Positions 1 through 10,454 of a stretch of DNA of 64,000 nt are shown here, piece after piece. The DNA is from GCA-2711565 sp963664245 (GTDB taxonomy: Bacteria; Bacteroidota; Bacteroidia; Bacteroidales; GCA-2711565). The notes beneath the pieces were generated by a model. That model was not told the DNA's origin and did no database searches. It saw only the letters and a list, made by a program, of their open reading frames with translations. The position numbers were made by a program, and so were the translations under genes. The DNA is taken from the NCBI GenBank assembly GCA_963664245.1, contig OY760934.1:1984001-2048000 (forward strand), written 5' to 3'. How positions within the stretch are numbered: the first letter of the stretch is position 1; every line of letters starts with the position of its first letter.

Positions 1-1
1 C

Positions 2-670
2 GATGCCAGAAATGACCGCATCGGGAAAATTGAAGCCGCAAACGGCGGTACTTTATTCTTGGATGAAATTGCCAATCTGCCCCTTTCGCTGCAGGCTAAA
101 TTGCTCCGCGCCATACAAGAAAAGCAAATAACCAAACTGGGGTCGAACCAGCCTGTTAATGTAGATGTAAGGCTCATTACCGCCAGCAACAAATCGATTG
201 AACAATTATGCAAAAACGGCTTGTTCAGGGAAGATTTGTATTTCCGTTTGAACACCATAGAAATAACGGTTCCCCCGCTGAGAGAACGACAGGAAGACAT
301 CACTTTAATCGCCGAGTTTTTCCTTCAAAAATACCGCGACAAGTATGAAAAACCCAAGCTCCGCTTAACCGAAAATGCCACCAAAAAATTGATGAGCTAC
401 GCCTGGCCGGGAAACGTCCGCGAGCTGAAACACAGCATTGAAAAAGCAGTGATCCTGAGTGAAAAAGAAAGCCTCATGGCCGATGATTTCCATTTTAAAA
501 CAGCCTTTGATGTACCCAAAGAAAAAAAAGTTCCTAAATTATACGAACTCGAAAAAGAAGCGTTGATAAACGCCCTTGCCCTGCACAATAATAACTTGAG
601 CCAGGTGGCCAAGGAAATGGAGATTTCAAGGACAACGTTGTACAAAAAAATCAAAAAATATGATTTATAA
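2..670 (+). CDS. Sigma-54-dependent response regulator (NtrC family), 5' end outside window
   Basis: This is the C-terminal part of an enhancer-binding transcription activator that remodels sigma-54 RNA polymerase. The open frame runs from base 2 with no stop, so the receiver domain and the first half of the AAA+ domain lie upstream of the window. Visible parts are the Walker B stretch GGTLFLDEI, the sensor segment DVRLITASNK, the FREDLYFRLN block and a Fis-type helix-turn-helix in the last ~40 residues (NLSQVAKEMEISRTTLYKKI). The histidine kinase gene starts 11 bp before its stop, so the two are translationally coupled. The convergent RND efflux operon is a plausible target (inference). The family call is firm; the target is not shown by the sequence. 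Confidence 0.93.
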   Translation, partial: DARNDRIGKIEAANGGTLFLDEIANLPLSLQAKLLRAIQEKQITKLGSNQPVNVDVRLITASNKSIEQLCKNGLFREDLYFRLNTIEITVPPLRERQEDITLIAEFFLQKYRDKYEKPKLRLTENATKKLMSYAWPGNVRELKHSIEKAVILSEKESLMADDFHFKTAFDVPKEKKVPKLYELEKEALINALALHNNNLSQVAKEMEISRTTLYKKIKKYDL

Positions 671-2015
671 CCGGTTTTTAATTCACACTTTTCTCAGGGT
701 GGCATTTATTTGCCTGAATGCCTTTCTGATCGCCTATTTCTCCGGCATGGAAAAAAGAGTGTTTACCCTGATTTTTTTAAGCCTCATTATTTTATACCAA
801 ATATGGAATCTTTATCGTTACGTAAGCCGCACTAACCGAGAATTAGCCGATTTCCTTTTTTATCTAAAACACGGTGATACCGGCTTTAGCTTTTCCACCG
901 AAAAAGTTGAAGATGTTTTCAAAGATTTAAACAAAAGCTTTAATGAAATTATCAACGATTTTCAGCGCCTCAAATCGGAAAAAGAAAAAAAAGATGTGTT
1001 TTTGCAAACAACAGTTGAACACATTGGCGTAGGCATTATTTCATATTCTGAAGAAAAAGAAAAGATACAGATTTTTAATAAAGCTGCTGCCGATTTATTA
1101 GATGTCAATTCCTTATTGTATTTGAAAGACCTTGACAGGGTCCAGAAAGATCTGTACCACGAGATTAAATCAGTTAAGCCAGGACCTCCGGTACTGGTAA
1201 AAATAAAACTAGGGAACCACCTACGGCATTATTCAATTAAAACAACCATCACTAAAATTGAAAATAAAGTAATACACCTGGTCTCCATCCAGGATATCAA
1301 ATCGGAAATGGAAGAAAACGAGCTGAATTCATACAAAAAGCTCATCCGCGTAATGAACCATGAAATGATGAACTCATTAACGCCCATCACTACCTTAACC
1401 AGTTCGATTAAACGGAGTTTTCTCGATAACAATAGCGTTAAAAACATCGGTTCTTTAAACCAGGAAGAAATTGACGACACGGTTACAAGCATCGAGTTAA
1501 TTGAAGAACGAAGCAAGGGCCTTATCTCCTTCATCCAAAAGCACCGCGAACTGACAAACATTCCCAAGCCTTCTTTTAAAAATGTGGACATCCGTCAATT
1601 GTTTCAAAACACGGCCGATTTATTTCAAAAAGAATTCGAAGAAAAATCAATACAATTTGAAAGTAAAATAGAAGAAGATGTAGGTATTTTATTTATCGAC
1701 GAAAACCTGATAAGCCAGGTACTCATTAACCTGGTTAAAAATGCTGTTGATGCCGTTTGTGATAGTAAGTCAAAAAAAATCACCTTGCAACTTCATCAAA
1801 ATGATTTTGGCAAAACCGAAATTTCAGTTAGTGATAATGGTTGCGGCATAGAAGGCGAGATAAAAGAAAATCTTTTTGTGCCTTTCTTTACAACAAAAGA
1901 ACACGGTTCAGGAATCGGATTAAGCCTTTCGCGCCAAATTATGCAAATGCATAAGGGGAAAATAATTGTAGATTCTGAAACAGGCAAAGGAAGCACATTC
2001 CGTTTAATTTTCTAG
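660..2015 (+). CDS. Membrane sensor histidine kinase, NtrY-like
   Basis: A 451-residue kinase and partner of the upstream regulator. Two hydrophobic segments (about residues 8-30 and 34-52) leave almost no periplasmic loop, so it probably senses the membrane or a cytoplasmic signal. A PAS-like stretch (about 110-210) precedes the dimerisation helix with the phosphoacceptor in RVMNHEMMNSLTP (His about 234). The ATPase domain shows the N box NLVKNAVDAV (about 356), G1 DNGCGI (about 392) and G2 GSGIGLSLS (about 416). It is paralogous to the kinase at 25087: both begin MIY-K/N-RF and share the RVMNHE/RVLTHE and GSGIGLSLSRQIM blocks. The start lies inside the regulator's last codons. The stop is 26 bp from the convergent TolC-like gene. 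Confidence 0.93.
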   Translation: MIYNRFLIHTFLRVAFICLNAFLIAYFSGMEKRVFTLIFLSLIILYQIWNLYRYVSRTNRELADFLFYLKHGDTGFSFSTEKVEDVFKDLNKSFNEIINDFQRLKSEKEKKDVFLQTTVEHIGVGIISYSEEKEKIQIFNKAAADLLDVNSLLYLKDLDRVQKDLYHEIKSVKPGPPVLVKIKLGNHLRHYSIKTTITKIENKVIHLVSIQDIKSEMEENELNSYKKLIRVMNHEMMNSLTPITTLTSSIKRSFLDNNSVKNIGSLNQEEIDDTVTSIELIEERSKGLISFIQKHRELTNIPKPSFKNVDIRQLFQNTADLFQKEFEEKSIQFESKIEEDVGILFIDENLISQVLINLVKNAVDAVCDSKSKKITLQLHQNDFGKTEISVSDNGCGIEGEIKENLFVPFFTTKEHGSGIGLSLSRQIMQMHKGKIIVDSETGKGSTFRLIF

Positions 2016-2041
2016 ATTAAACACACCTCTGTCAAAATAAA

Positions 2042-3364
2042 TCAGTTATAATAATTCATTATTTTCCCCGAAATTAACTGAAGTGAAATTTCGGCCAGTT
2101 TAGCCTGGTAATGAATTGATAATAATCGTTCCTGGGCATCCAGGAGGCTTTTTTGAACTTCCCGTAGATCAATGCCCGAAAGGCTTCCAAGTTTATACCT
2201 TTCAAGAGCTATATCCAGGTTTTCAGTAGCAGTTTCCAGATTCTGTTCTTCCAGCTTAATAAGCCTCAAATAATTGCTATAGGCACTAAAAATAGTCATC
2301 AAATCGGCTTTTATCCCCTGCTCCACTTCCAAATATCTCAATTCTTTATTTTTCAGTTCAATTGACGAATTGTTAATGCTCCGTTTTTGGTTAAAACCAT
2401 CAAACAGGTTCATCTCCAGGGTTAATCCATAATTCATCCCATAGACATTCTGGTTCTTATAAGTGCCGGAAGAATAATTATTCCGGGAATAGCTGTAACC
2501 CGAAGAAAAACTAAGCGACGGATAGGTTCGTGAAGTAATAATTTTATAATCATATTCTGAAACCGTTTTGTTTTTTGATGCAATCAACAAGCTTGTATTT
2601 GATTGCATGGTTTCATCAAGGAGTTTATTATACAGGAGCATAATGTTTACTTTTATCAGGGTATCTTTGGTAAGGAACCTTTCACTCATATCCTCGACCC
2701 CCATTAATTCGTTCAGGCTGATTTGCGCTGCCCTTACCGTTTCCCATTGACGGGAAAGAGCCGAACTATCGGCATTCAGGTAAACACGCGATTGCAACAC
2801 CTCTAATTTTGAACTGGACCCGAGAAGATAACGTTCTTCATCAATACGTAAGCGTTCTTTTGAAAGAGCTACAGCATATTTTATATTGCTCAGCAATTGC
2901 AACTGGAGGATATAATTATAATAGCCCGAAGTAATATCTGCAACCAAATTTTCAACCGCCAACTGGGTATTAAGCTCGCCAAGTAATTTTAATTCTGCTA
3001 ATTTTTTATAGATTGTACGAACACTAAACCCATCAAAAATAGTCCAATCTAGCGACAACCCGGCATAAGCAGTAGTATTATGTATACCGTTTGAGGTTTC
3101 TTCTCCCCCTTCGGTCAAATTACGAGTGGTATTATTCAACGTACCATTATAGCGGCCACTAACATCAAGAGACGGAAGATATCCGGCATTGCCAGTAGTA
3201 TAATTATTTTTTGCAATGCTTTCTAGGTTTTTAGCGATAAGTATTGAAAAGTTTTTTTCAAGACCGGCTTCAATGCAATCATCCAAGCCGTAAATTTTTT
3301 GCGCATAAGAAGAAAAAACAGCAAAAACCATCAACAAAGTCAGCAATAACAATCTTGTTTTCAT
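2042..3364 (-). CDS. TolC-family outer membrane efflux channel
   Basis: A 440-residue outer-membrane factor that forms the exit duct of a tripartite pump. It begins with a cleavable signal peptide (MKTRLLLLTLLMVFAVFSSYAQ) and contains two homologous alpha-helical OEP repeats, each with a tyrosine- and serine-rich strand segment (around 115-135 and 295-325). I chose the start at 3364 rather than the longer frame from 3394. The shorter form begins directly with the signal peptide and does not overlap the RND pump gene, whose stop lies 4 bp upstream. It is the last gene of an adaptor-pump-channel operon. The protein is somewhat shorter than E. coli TolC, as is usual in Bacteroidota. Confidence 0.93.
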   Translation of the reverse strand: MKTRLLLLTLLMVFAVFSSYAQKIYGLDDCIEAGLEKNFSILIAKNLESIAKNNYTTGNAGYLPSLDVSGRYNGTLNNTTRNLTEGGEETSNGIHNTTAYAGLSLDWTIFDGFSVRTIYKKLAELKLLGELNTQLAVENLVADITSGYYNYILQLQLLSNIKYAVALSKERLRIDEERYLLGSSSKLEVLQSRVYLNADSSALSRQWETVRAAQISLNELMGVEDMSERFLTKDTLIKVNIMLLYNKLLDETMQSNTSLLIASKNKTVSEYDYKIITSRTYPSLSFSSGYSYSRNNYSSGTYKNQNVYGMNYGLTLEMNLFDGFNQKRSINNSSIELKNKELRYLEVEQGIKADLMTIFSAYSNYLRLIKLEEQNLETATENLDIALERYKLGSLSGIDLREVQKSLLDAQERLLSIHYQAKLAEISLQLISGKIMNYYN

Positions 3365-3368
3365 ACAA

Positions 3369-6300
3369 TCAATCTTTAATTTCAACACTTTCATTTTCCT
3401 CTTTTTTAACTTCGCTCGAAATAAACATATAAATGGCAGGTACGACGTAAAGCGTAAGAAATGTTGATATCAACAAACCACCAATTACAGATACACCCAT
3501 TGCTATACGGCTTTGGGCTCCTTCACCTAAACCAAGAGCCAAAGGTAAAATTCCTAATATGGTAGCCATACTGGTCATCAAAATAGGCCGTAAACGGGAA
3601 GCTGAAGCATATTTGATGGCTTCAAATTTTGCCATTCCGGCTTGTTTCCGCTGATTCGCAAATTCAACAATGAGTATCCCGTTTTTAGAAACAAGACCGA
3701 TCAGCATAATAATCCCGATTTGGCTGAAAATATTCATGGTAATATTAAAATACCACATAAAAATCAAAGCTCCGGTAATAGCTAGCGGAACTGTCATCAT
3801 TACAATTAACGGATCTTTAAAACTTTCGAATTGAGCGGCAAGCACCAAAAAAATCAGGATAATTGCCAAAACAAAAGCAAACATCAGGCTCGAAGAACTT
3901 TCTTTAAAATCTTTGGAATCACCACTCAGGGCAGTTCTAAATGAATCGTCAAGGACTTCATCGGCAATTTTATCCATCTCATCCAGTCCTTCACTAATGG
4001 TTTTGCCTTTTGCCAAATTTGCCGAAACCGTTGCCGCAACAAAACGATTGTAACGGTAAAGCTGTGGAGGAGCCGTTTCTTCCGAAAAAGTTACCAGATT
4101 ATCAAATTGAATCATTTTCCCAGCATTATTTCTTACATATAACGATTGAAGATCAAGTGGTTTATTTCGATCGGAACGGGCAAGTTCGCCAAATATCTGG
4201 TACTGTTTTCCGTTCATAAAAAAGTATCCAAAACGCTGACCGCTCAATGCCAGTTGCAAGGTTTGCCCTATATTTTGTGTAGAAATGCCCAAAGAAGTTG
4301 CTTTTTCGCGGTTAATGTGGATACGCAATTCCGGCTTTGTAAATTTCAGGTTCACATCGGCCTGATGCAACACAGGGTTATCCATTGCTTTTTCCATAAA
4401 TTTCGGAATTACTTCCCTGAGTTTATCAATTGATGTTGCCTGAAGAACGTATTGAATAGGTCTTCCTGAACGCCTCCCCCCAAATGTTGATTGTTGACTA
4501 ACAAAGGCTCTTGCCTTGGTTTTGGTTCGCAAAGTGCTCATCAGGTCTTCGGCAATCTCCTGTTGAGACCGTTCTCTTTCAGAAGGTTTGGGCAAGGTTA
4601 GCCTGAGAAATCCAGATCCCCCTCCCCTTATCACATTAATAGATTCTTCTACTTCCGGTATTTTTTCTTTTATTGTGGCTTCTATATCATTGGTATAATC
4701 CAACATGAACTCATAGGTTGCTCCTTCAAACGCAGAAGTGCTGACCGAAATCTGAGAACGATCCTCCAATGGAGCCATTTCAGCAGGGATGGTTTTCCAT
4801 AAAAATATGATTAAGCCAAAAGAAACCACAACAATGACAATGGCTATCCATCTTTTATTAAGAAAAGATTCGAGGCTGTTTTTGTAACCCTCATTTAGTT
4901 TCTCGAAAAAAATTTCTGTTTTACGATAAAACCAACTGTGCCTTTTTTGTTTCCGTAACAATTTTGTTGAAACCATAGGGGTTAACGATAAAGCCAAAAA
5001 GGCCGAAATAGCAACAGAACCCGCCATTACAATACTAAATTCCCTAAAAAGCCTCCCCGTTAATCCCTGTAAAAATACAATGGGGAAAAACACTGATATC
5101 AGGGTAATAGTTGTTGCAATAATGGCAAAATATATTTCTTTCGATCCCTGCAATCCGGCTTCAATCGGTTTCATGCCCGATTCTATCTTTACATATATAT
5201 TTTCCATAACAACAATAGCATCATCAACCACAATACCAATAGCCAAAACCAAGGCCAGCAAGGTTAAAATATTTATGGTGTAACCGGCAAGGTACATAAT
5301 AAAGAACGCCCCAACCAGCGAAACCGGAATAACGAGGATAGGAATAAGCGTTGCCCGCCAGTTTCGCAAAAAGAAATAAATAATAACCACCACCAGGAAA
5401 AATGCAATGTAAATGGTTTCTTTTACTTCTTTAATGGAAGAACGGATATATTGTGTATTGTCAAATCCTACTTTAACTTTAACATCTTCCGGCAGGTCTT
5501 TTTTAATATATTCTAAACGGCGATAAACTTCATCTACAATATCAATATGATTGGAACCGGGCTGCGGAACAATGGCCGTTCCTACCATAGGCACGCCATT
5601 CCTTTTTAAAATACCACGCAAATCCTCCGGACCAAGTTCGGCCCTTCCAATATCTTTAAAACGCACAATCTGATTTCCAGACTGTTTAATAATCAAATCA
5701 TTAAATTCTTTCGGAGTAGTCATCAATCCCAGTGTTCTAATGGTCAACTGGGTTGTGTTCCCTTCAATAGAACCAGAAGGGAGTTCTACGTTTTCGCGAG
5801 AAATGGCACTCCTTACATCCATGGGCGTCAGTCCGTAGCCAGCCAGCTTCACCGGGTCAATCCACAAACGCATGGCATAGCGTTTTTGCCCCCAAATCAT
5901 TACGCCACTCACTCCCGAAACAGTTTGCAGTTGTTCTTTCAGGGTAAGTTCAGCTACTTCCGAAAGTTCAAGCAACGAACTTTTTTCACTCTCCACGGTC
6001 AAAAACATGATCGGGCTTGCATCGGCATCGGCTTTTGAAATAATCGGAGGATCACAATCACGGGGAAGCTGCCTCATCGCCCTCGAAACTTTATCCCTAA
6101 CATCATTGGCGGCGGTTTCCATATCAACCGACAGTTCAAACTCAACGGTAATACGACTTGATCCCTGGCTACTTGTACTGGTGAGCGATCGAACGCCGGG
6201 TATCCCGTTAATAGATTGCTCCAAAGGTTCGGTAATTTGTGTTTCGATAACATCAGAATTTGCCCCGGGATAAGACGTACTAACAGAAACCACAGCCGGG

Positions 6301-6422
6301 TCAACACTTGGAAATTCACGGACACCCAAATAGGTCAAACCAACAATCCCGAACAACAATATAACCATAGCCATTACTGTTGCAAGAACAGGCCTTTTTA
6401 TACTAACTGAAGAAAGACTCAT
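3369..6422 (-). CDS. RND efflux pump, inner membrane subunit (HAE1/AcrB-like)
   Basis: A 1017-residue proton-driven exporter of hydrophobic or amphiphilic compounds. It shows the RND layout: TM1 at about 10-30, a large periplasmic loop, TM2-6 at about 335-500, TM7 at about 530, a second loop, and TM8-12 from about 850. Proton-relay residues are visible: the Asp pair in TM4 (GIVVDDAIVV) and the Lys in TM10 (GLVSKNGILI). Size and motifs fit the HAE1 multidrug branch rather than metal-exporting CusA. It lies 18 bp downstream of its adaptor and 4 bp upstream of the channel gene, which indicates one operon. Substrate cannot be read from the sequence. Confidence 0.95.
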   Translation of the reverse strand: MSLSSVSIKRPVLATVMAMVILLFGIVGLTYLGVREFPSVDPAVVSVSTSYPGANSDVIETQITEPLEQSINGIPGVRSLTSTSSQGSSRITVEFELSVDMETAANDVRDKVSRAMRQLPRDCDPPIISKADADASPIMFLTVESEKSSLLELSEVAELTLKEQLQTVSGVSGVMIWGQKRYAMRLWIDPVKLAGYGLTPMDVRSAISRENVELPSGSIEGNTTQLTIRTLGLMTTPKEFNDLIIKQSGNQIVRFKDIGRAELGPEDLRGILKRNGVPMVGTAIVPQPGSNHIDIVDEVYRRLEYIKKDLPEDVKVKVGFDNTQYIRSSIKEVKETIYIAFFLVVVIIYFFLRNWRATLIPILVIPVSLVGAFFIMYLAGYTINILTLLALVLAIGIVVDDAIVVMENIYVKIESGMKPIEAGLQGSKEIYFAIIATTITLISVFFPIVFLQGLTGRLFREFSIVMAGSVAISAFLALSLTPMVSTKLLRKQKRHSWFYRKTEIFFEKLNEGYKNSLESFLNKRWIAIVIVVVSFGLIIFLWKTIPAEMAPLEDRSQISVSTSAFEGATYEFMLDYTNDIEATIKEKIPEVEESINVIRGGGSGFLRLTLPKPSERERSQQEIAEDLMSTLRTKTKARAFVSQQSTFGGRRSGRPIQYVLQATSIDKLREVIPKFMEKAMDNPVLHQADVNLKFTKPELRIHINREKATSLGISTQNIGQTLQLALSGQRFGYFFMNGKQYQIFGELARSDRNKPLDLQSLYVRNNAGKMIQFDNLVTFSEETAPPQLYRYNRFVAATVSANLAKGKTISEGLDEMDKIADEVLDDSFRTALSGDSKDFKESSSSLMFAFVLAIILIFLVLAAQFESFKDPLIVMMTVPLAITGALIFMWYFNITMNIFSQIGIIMLIGLVSKNGILIVEFANQRKQAGMAKFEAIKYASASRLRPILMTSMATILGILPLALGLGEGAQSRIAMGVSVIGGLLISTFLTLYVVPAIYMFISSEVKKEENESVEIKD

Positions 6423-6440
6423 AACTTTAAGTTTACAACA

Positions 6441-7535
6441 TTAATTGACGTTTACAATTGAATCGAGGACTATCGGAAGGTTTTGTCGCAATTGCAAAAC
6501 CCCGGTAACCAAAAGGGTATCTCCAAAATTCAGCCCACTTGTAATTTGTATTTGGGATTCGGTACGCAAACCTGTATTCACTTTTACCGCATGAGCCTTG
6601 CCCGATCTGTAAACAAAAACTTTTTCACCATCCATTTCAGGAATTAAAGCTTCGGATGGAATGGCAATGGCATCATCAATTTGCGACATTTGTAAAGTAA
6701 TTGATGCAAAACGCCCCGATTTAAGTTCTTCGTTTCGATTAGGATATAATGCACGTAACACAATGGTTCTCGTATCTATATCCACTTTAGGATCGACGGC
6801 ATAAACAGAAGCCTGGAAATTATTGGTTTTCCCATCTACTTCAAAAGTTACGGGGTAACCAATTTTGATTTCTTGGGCATATTTTTCGGGAATTGAAAAT
6901 TCAATTTTTAACGGGCTGATTTTAATCAGTTTTGCAATTTTTGTTGATGGAGAAGCATAAGCCCCCTCACTGAGGTAACGCAATCCAATAATCCCATCGA
7001 AAGGGGCACGAAGTTCCGTTTCGGCAATACGAGCCTCTATCAATTGTATATCGGCATTTATAGTTTGCAGCTCGGTAACAATCTGATCATAGCTTTCCTG
7101 GCTGATAGCATCCTTATTGAGCAACGAACGCTGACGGAATTCTTTGGCTTCAGAGAGTTTTTTTTGAGCAAGAAGTTTTTTCAACTGAGCCTGTAAAGGG
7201 GCATCATTTATTTTGGCTAACAAATCTCCTTTTTTAACACGTGTTCCTTCAGTAAATTTAATTGTTATGATTTTGCCGGAAGTTTCAAAGCTTAAATCAA
7301 CTTCTTCATCCGGTTTAAGAGTACCCGTTGCCCTTACAAATTCACTAAGCTTTTGAGGGGTAATAAAATATCCGCTGACATTTAGTAACCTTCGCGCAGG
7401 AGATGACATTGAACTGCTACCTTTGGAAGCTTTTGATTTTGAAACCAACAATGGTTTCACTTTAGGATATAAAATAATGCCCAGCAATACAATGATTATG
7501 ATGACAGTCACAACCAATTTAAACGTTATTTTCAT
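6441..7535 (-). CDS. RND periplasmic adaptor (membrane fusion protein, AcrA/MdtA-like)
   Basis: A 364-residue adaptor joining the RND pump to the outer-membrane channel. An N-terminal membrane anchor (VVTVIIIIVLLGIILY) is followed by a Ser-rich linker. Next come a barrel-sandwich/lipoyl half (VDLSFETSGKIITIKFTEGTRVKKGDLLAKI), a short coiled-coil hairpin (about 110-155), the second lipoyl half ending in LRAPFDGIIG, and a beta-barrel and membrane-proximal domain to the C-terminus. It is the first gene of the operon. The preceding 331 bp probably hold its promoter. Confidence 0.93.
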   Translation of the reverse strand: MKITFKLVVTVIIIIVLLGIILYPKVKPLLVSKSKASKGSSSMSSPARRLLNVSGYFITPQKLSEFVRATGTLKPDEEVDLSFETSGKIITIKFTEGTRVKKGDLLAKINDAPLQAQLKKLLAQKKLSEAKEFRQRSLLNKDAISQESYDQIVTELQTINADIQLIEARIAETELRAPFDGIIGLRYLSEGAYASPSTKIAKLIKISPLKIEFSIPEKYAQEIKIGYPVTFEVDGKTNNFQASVYAVDPKVDIDTRTIVLRALYPNRNEELKSGRFASITLQMSQIDDAIAIPSEALIPEMDGEKVFVYRSGKAHAVKVNTGLRTESQIQITSGLNFGDTLLVTGVLQLRQNLPIVLDSIVNVN

Positions 7536-7866
7536 TTTAATTTCATTTAATCGGCCAGCCCAAAATGCCCGTGCAACCCGAACACATCTCGTAAAGCCCC
7601 CTTGTTAAAAATTATTTTACAGCACACTGCAATTTCTTTAGTTTTGAATTAACTTATCACATAAGCTAAACCCTCAAAAACACAAATTTAGGCAAATTTT
7701 CGATTACCATACAGATATATGAAATACTTAAAACACAAGATAAATGAGGTGTTTTAAAGCTATTCGACATACCCTAGATCAATTCCCACAAATAAGGGTT
7801 TCTGTTATACAAAAAAGATGAAGCTAAAAGCCTCATCTTTCATGTTTACCTATTAAAACAATAAAA
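7536..7866. other. Intergenic region upstream of the RND operon
   Basis: 331 bp with no convincing gene, between the ABC permease gene (3' end) and the RND adaptor gene (5' end), both on the minus strand. It contains a hairpin terminator for the permease gene (7811-7840). It also contains a minus-strand TAAATTTG at 7690-7683 that matches the Bacteroidota -7 motif TAnnTTTG, without a clear -33 TTTG at normal spacing. A short GC-richer patch lies at about 7560-7605. Confidence 0.6.
7811..7840 (-). terminator. Rho-independent terminator after ABC permease gene
   Basis: Read on the minus strand, an 8-bp stem (AAAGATGA / TCATCTTT) with an 11-nt loop is followed by further T residues, about 25 bp after the permease stop. 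Confidence 0.65.
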
Positions 7867-10299
7867 TTATTCGTACTTAATAGCATCAACCGGATTGTTA
7901 GAAGCGGCTTTTATAATATGATAGCTAATCGTTATCAGTCCCACCAAAATTGCAGAAACTCCGGCAATCACAAAAATGGTCCAGTCAATTTTTTGGTAAT
8001 AAACAAAGGTTTTATCCAGCCACTTTGTAAACTGCCACCAGGCAAATACGCAAGCCGGAACAAAAGCAATACAGATTAACACGAAAAATTCTTTTGTAAG
8101 CAGCCCCAAAACAGAAGGCAACGAAGCTCCAACCACTTTCCTGATCCCTATTTCTTTGGTGCGTTGCTCGGTAATAAACGACGATAAGCCTAACAACCCA
8201 AGCAAAGCGATAAGTATGGTTAAAGCAGAGGCTATTTTAAACAAGCGGCTAATTTTATTCTCGCTATCGTACATTTGTTTAATATCCTGATCCAAAAAAG
8301 AATAATCAAATTCGCGGTTTGCACCAAAGCTGTTCCATTTTTCCTCAATAAACCGTAAAGTTTCTGCTTTATTTTGGTCTTTTATTTTTATCGCCATCCT
8401 GAATTGAGGTTGATCTGTATAAAAAAATACCAGGGGCTCAATTTTGTTATGCAACGATTTAAAATAAAAGTTCTTCATCACCCCAATTACTTTTGCAGTG
8501 GGTGCTGGGTTATTCGGGTCCAGGTTAACTCCCATTTGAATTTTTTTGCCAATGGGGCTTTCCTTCCAGCCGTAGGTTTTAACGGCTTCCTCATTTACAA
8601 TACAAGCCAATTCTTCATCGGTTCCCATTTTAGGATCAAAATCCCGGCCTTCAAGAATTTCTATATCAAAAAGGTCAATAAAATCATGATCGGCCCGGTT
8701 AAATATAACGGCAATTTCTTTCATAGCACCATTTTCGTCTTCAACCCTCATCACCGTTACACTTCTAACATTCCCGGGAACAAATATTGTTTTTGTAACT
8801 TTTTCAATATTTGGGTTGGTCAAAAGCTCGTTTTTAAAGGATTCGGCTTTTCTACGAAAACTTGTATCCTGCAAATCAAGCACAACCACATTATCTTTAT
8901 TAAAACCGAGATCGGTATTTTTTAAAAAATTCAATTGGTTCGAAATAGCCAGAGTTCCTATTAACATCACAATTGCAATCCAGAACTGGAAAACAACTAA
9001 AATTTTACGGAGCATTCCTTTGTTTTTTCCGCCCGTAATAATGCTTCCTTTTAGAACCTTTACCGGCAAGAAATTGGAAAGGTAAAAGGCCGGATAACTA
9101 CCCGACAACAAACCAATAAACAAGGCAACCACAAAAATGATCCCGAAAACTTTTAAACTCTCCAATCCATTTAACGTAATTTTCTTATCAACAATGGTAT
9201 TGAAATCGCCCAACAATAAATAAACCAGCAAAAAAGCAATTATCATTGAGAAAAGGACCAATAAAACAGATTCGCTTAAAAACTGGCGGATTAATTGGGG
9301 TTTAAGAGCCCCTAAAACTTTACGCAATCCTACTTCGCGGGCTCTTTTTGAAGAACGGGCCGTTGCCATGTTCATATAATTTATGGCTGCAATCAGAATG
9401 ATAAAAATACCTACTGCAATAAAAATGTAAACAAAAGCAATATTGCCCGTTGGCAAGTCGCCATTTAGTTTCGATTTCAGGTGAATATCAGCCATTGGCA
9501 TACTCAACAAATCAAATGAAGCATTAATTTGATCGCCAAGGGGTTTCATGTATTTATCGTAAAATGGCTGAAATTTTTCATGAATGGACTCCATGCTTGA
9601 ATTTTCGTTCAGCAATAAATAGGTAAACACCCCGATGTTCCAGAAGCGGCCGGGTTCCATGCTATTAAAATTATCAGCCCCTTGTTGTACTGCAATGGTA
9701 CTGGCCGAAGCCAATCCATCAAATTTTAAATGGGAATTCGCAGGCAGGTTTTCTATCACTGCAGTAATCATATAATTAACACTTCCGGAAACAGACAAGA
9801 ACTTTCCGATGGGATTTTCATTGCCAAAATACTTATGTGCAATTTTCTCCGTAACAATCATTGTATTAGGTTTGGTAAGAGCATCTTTTTTATCGCCCAA
9901 CAGAACCTTGTGCGTAAAAAGATCAAACAATGTTGAATCGGCGATGTAAAAGCTTTCTTCATAACTTTCACGGGTTTCTGATTTCACCAAAATATTTCCC
10001 ATATCTGCAAACCGGCAAAACTCTTCCACTTCAGGAAATTCTATTTTAAAAGCCGGCCCCATCGGTATCGGGACAATGGCAAATCGCTCATTGCGGTTGG
10101 CGATACTAAAATCGGAAGCAATCCGATAAATTCGTTTATACTTTTCATGGTGCTTATCATAGGTTAGCTCATCATTTACATATAAAAAAAGAAAAATAAA
10201 TACAACGAAACCAATAGATAAACCCAGAATATTTAAAAAAGTATAAAATTTGTTACGGAGAATATTCCGGTAAGCTGTTTTAATATAATTTAATATCAT
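7867..10299 (-). CDS. MacB/FtsX-type ABC transporter permease
   Basis: An 810-residue permease of the type VII (MacB/LolCE) class. The N-terminal half has TM1 (about 20-42, LNILGLSIGFVVFIFLFLYV) and a periplasmic MacB_PCD domain (about 45-270). An FtsX core follows with TMs at about 285-305, 335-360 and 380-405. The second half repeats this plan: TM at about 425-450, a periplasmic domain, and a final FtsX triplet at about 685-800. The end NNPVDAIKYE is shared in form by all four permeases of the cluster. It is the last gene of the cluster, 155 bp after the DUF5916 gene, and has its own terminator. No ATPase lies next to it, so it presumably uses the one at 21530 (inference). Confidence 0.92.
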   Translation of the reverse strand: MILNYIKTAYRNILRNKFYTFLNILGLSIGFVVFIFLFLYVNDELTYDKHHEKYKRIYRIASDFSIANRNERFAIVPIPMGPAFKIEFPEVEEFCRFADMGNILVKSETRESYEESFYIADSTLFDLFTHKVLLGDKKDALTKPNTMIVTEKIAHKYFGNENPIGKFLSVSGSVNYMITAVIENLPANSHLKFDGLASASTIAVQQGADNFNSMEPGRFWNIGVFTYLLLNENSSMESIHEKFQPFYDKYMKPLGDQINASFDLLSMPMADIHLKSKLNGDLPTGNIAFVYIFIAVGIFIILIAAINYMNMATARSSKRAREVGLRKVLGALKPQLIRQFLSESVLLVLFSMIIAFLLVYLLLGDFNTIVDKKITLNGLESLKVFGIIFVVALFIGLLSGSYPAFYLSNFLPVKVLKGSIITGGKNKGMLRKILVVFQFWIAIVMLIGTLAISNQLNFLKNTDLGFNKDNVVVLDLQDTSFRRKAESFKNELLTNPNIEKVTKTIFVPGNVRSVTVMRVEDENGAMKEIAVIFNRADHDFIDLFDIEILEGRDFDPKMGTDEELACIVNEEAVKTYGWKESPIGKKIQMGVNLDPNNPAPTAKVIGVMKNFYFKSLHNKIEPLVFFYTDQPQFRMAIKIKDQNKAETLRFIEEKWNSFGANREFDYSFLDQDIKQMYDSENKISRLFKIASALTILIALLGLLGLSSFITEQRTKEIGIRKVVGASLPSVLGLLTKEFFVLICIAFVPACVFAWWQFTKWLDKTFVYYQKIDWTIFVIAGVSAILVGLITISYHIIKAASNNPVDAIKYE

Positions 10300-10454
10300 A
10301 TTGAAATAATTTGGTTGATGATTGTTAGACGGTTTTCAAGTTAAAAAATTACATTTAGTTAGAATTATTATTCCTCAAATTTTTTCTTTCTTTATTACCT
10401 GAAAAATATAAAATTAAAATGATTCTGAGGATCAATGCAAATAGGCTATAATCA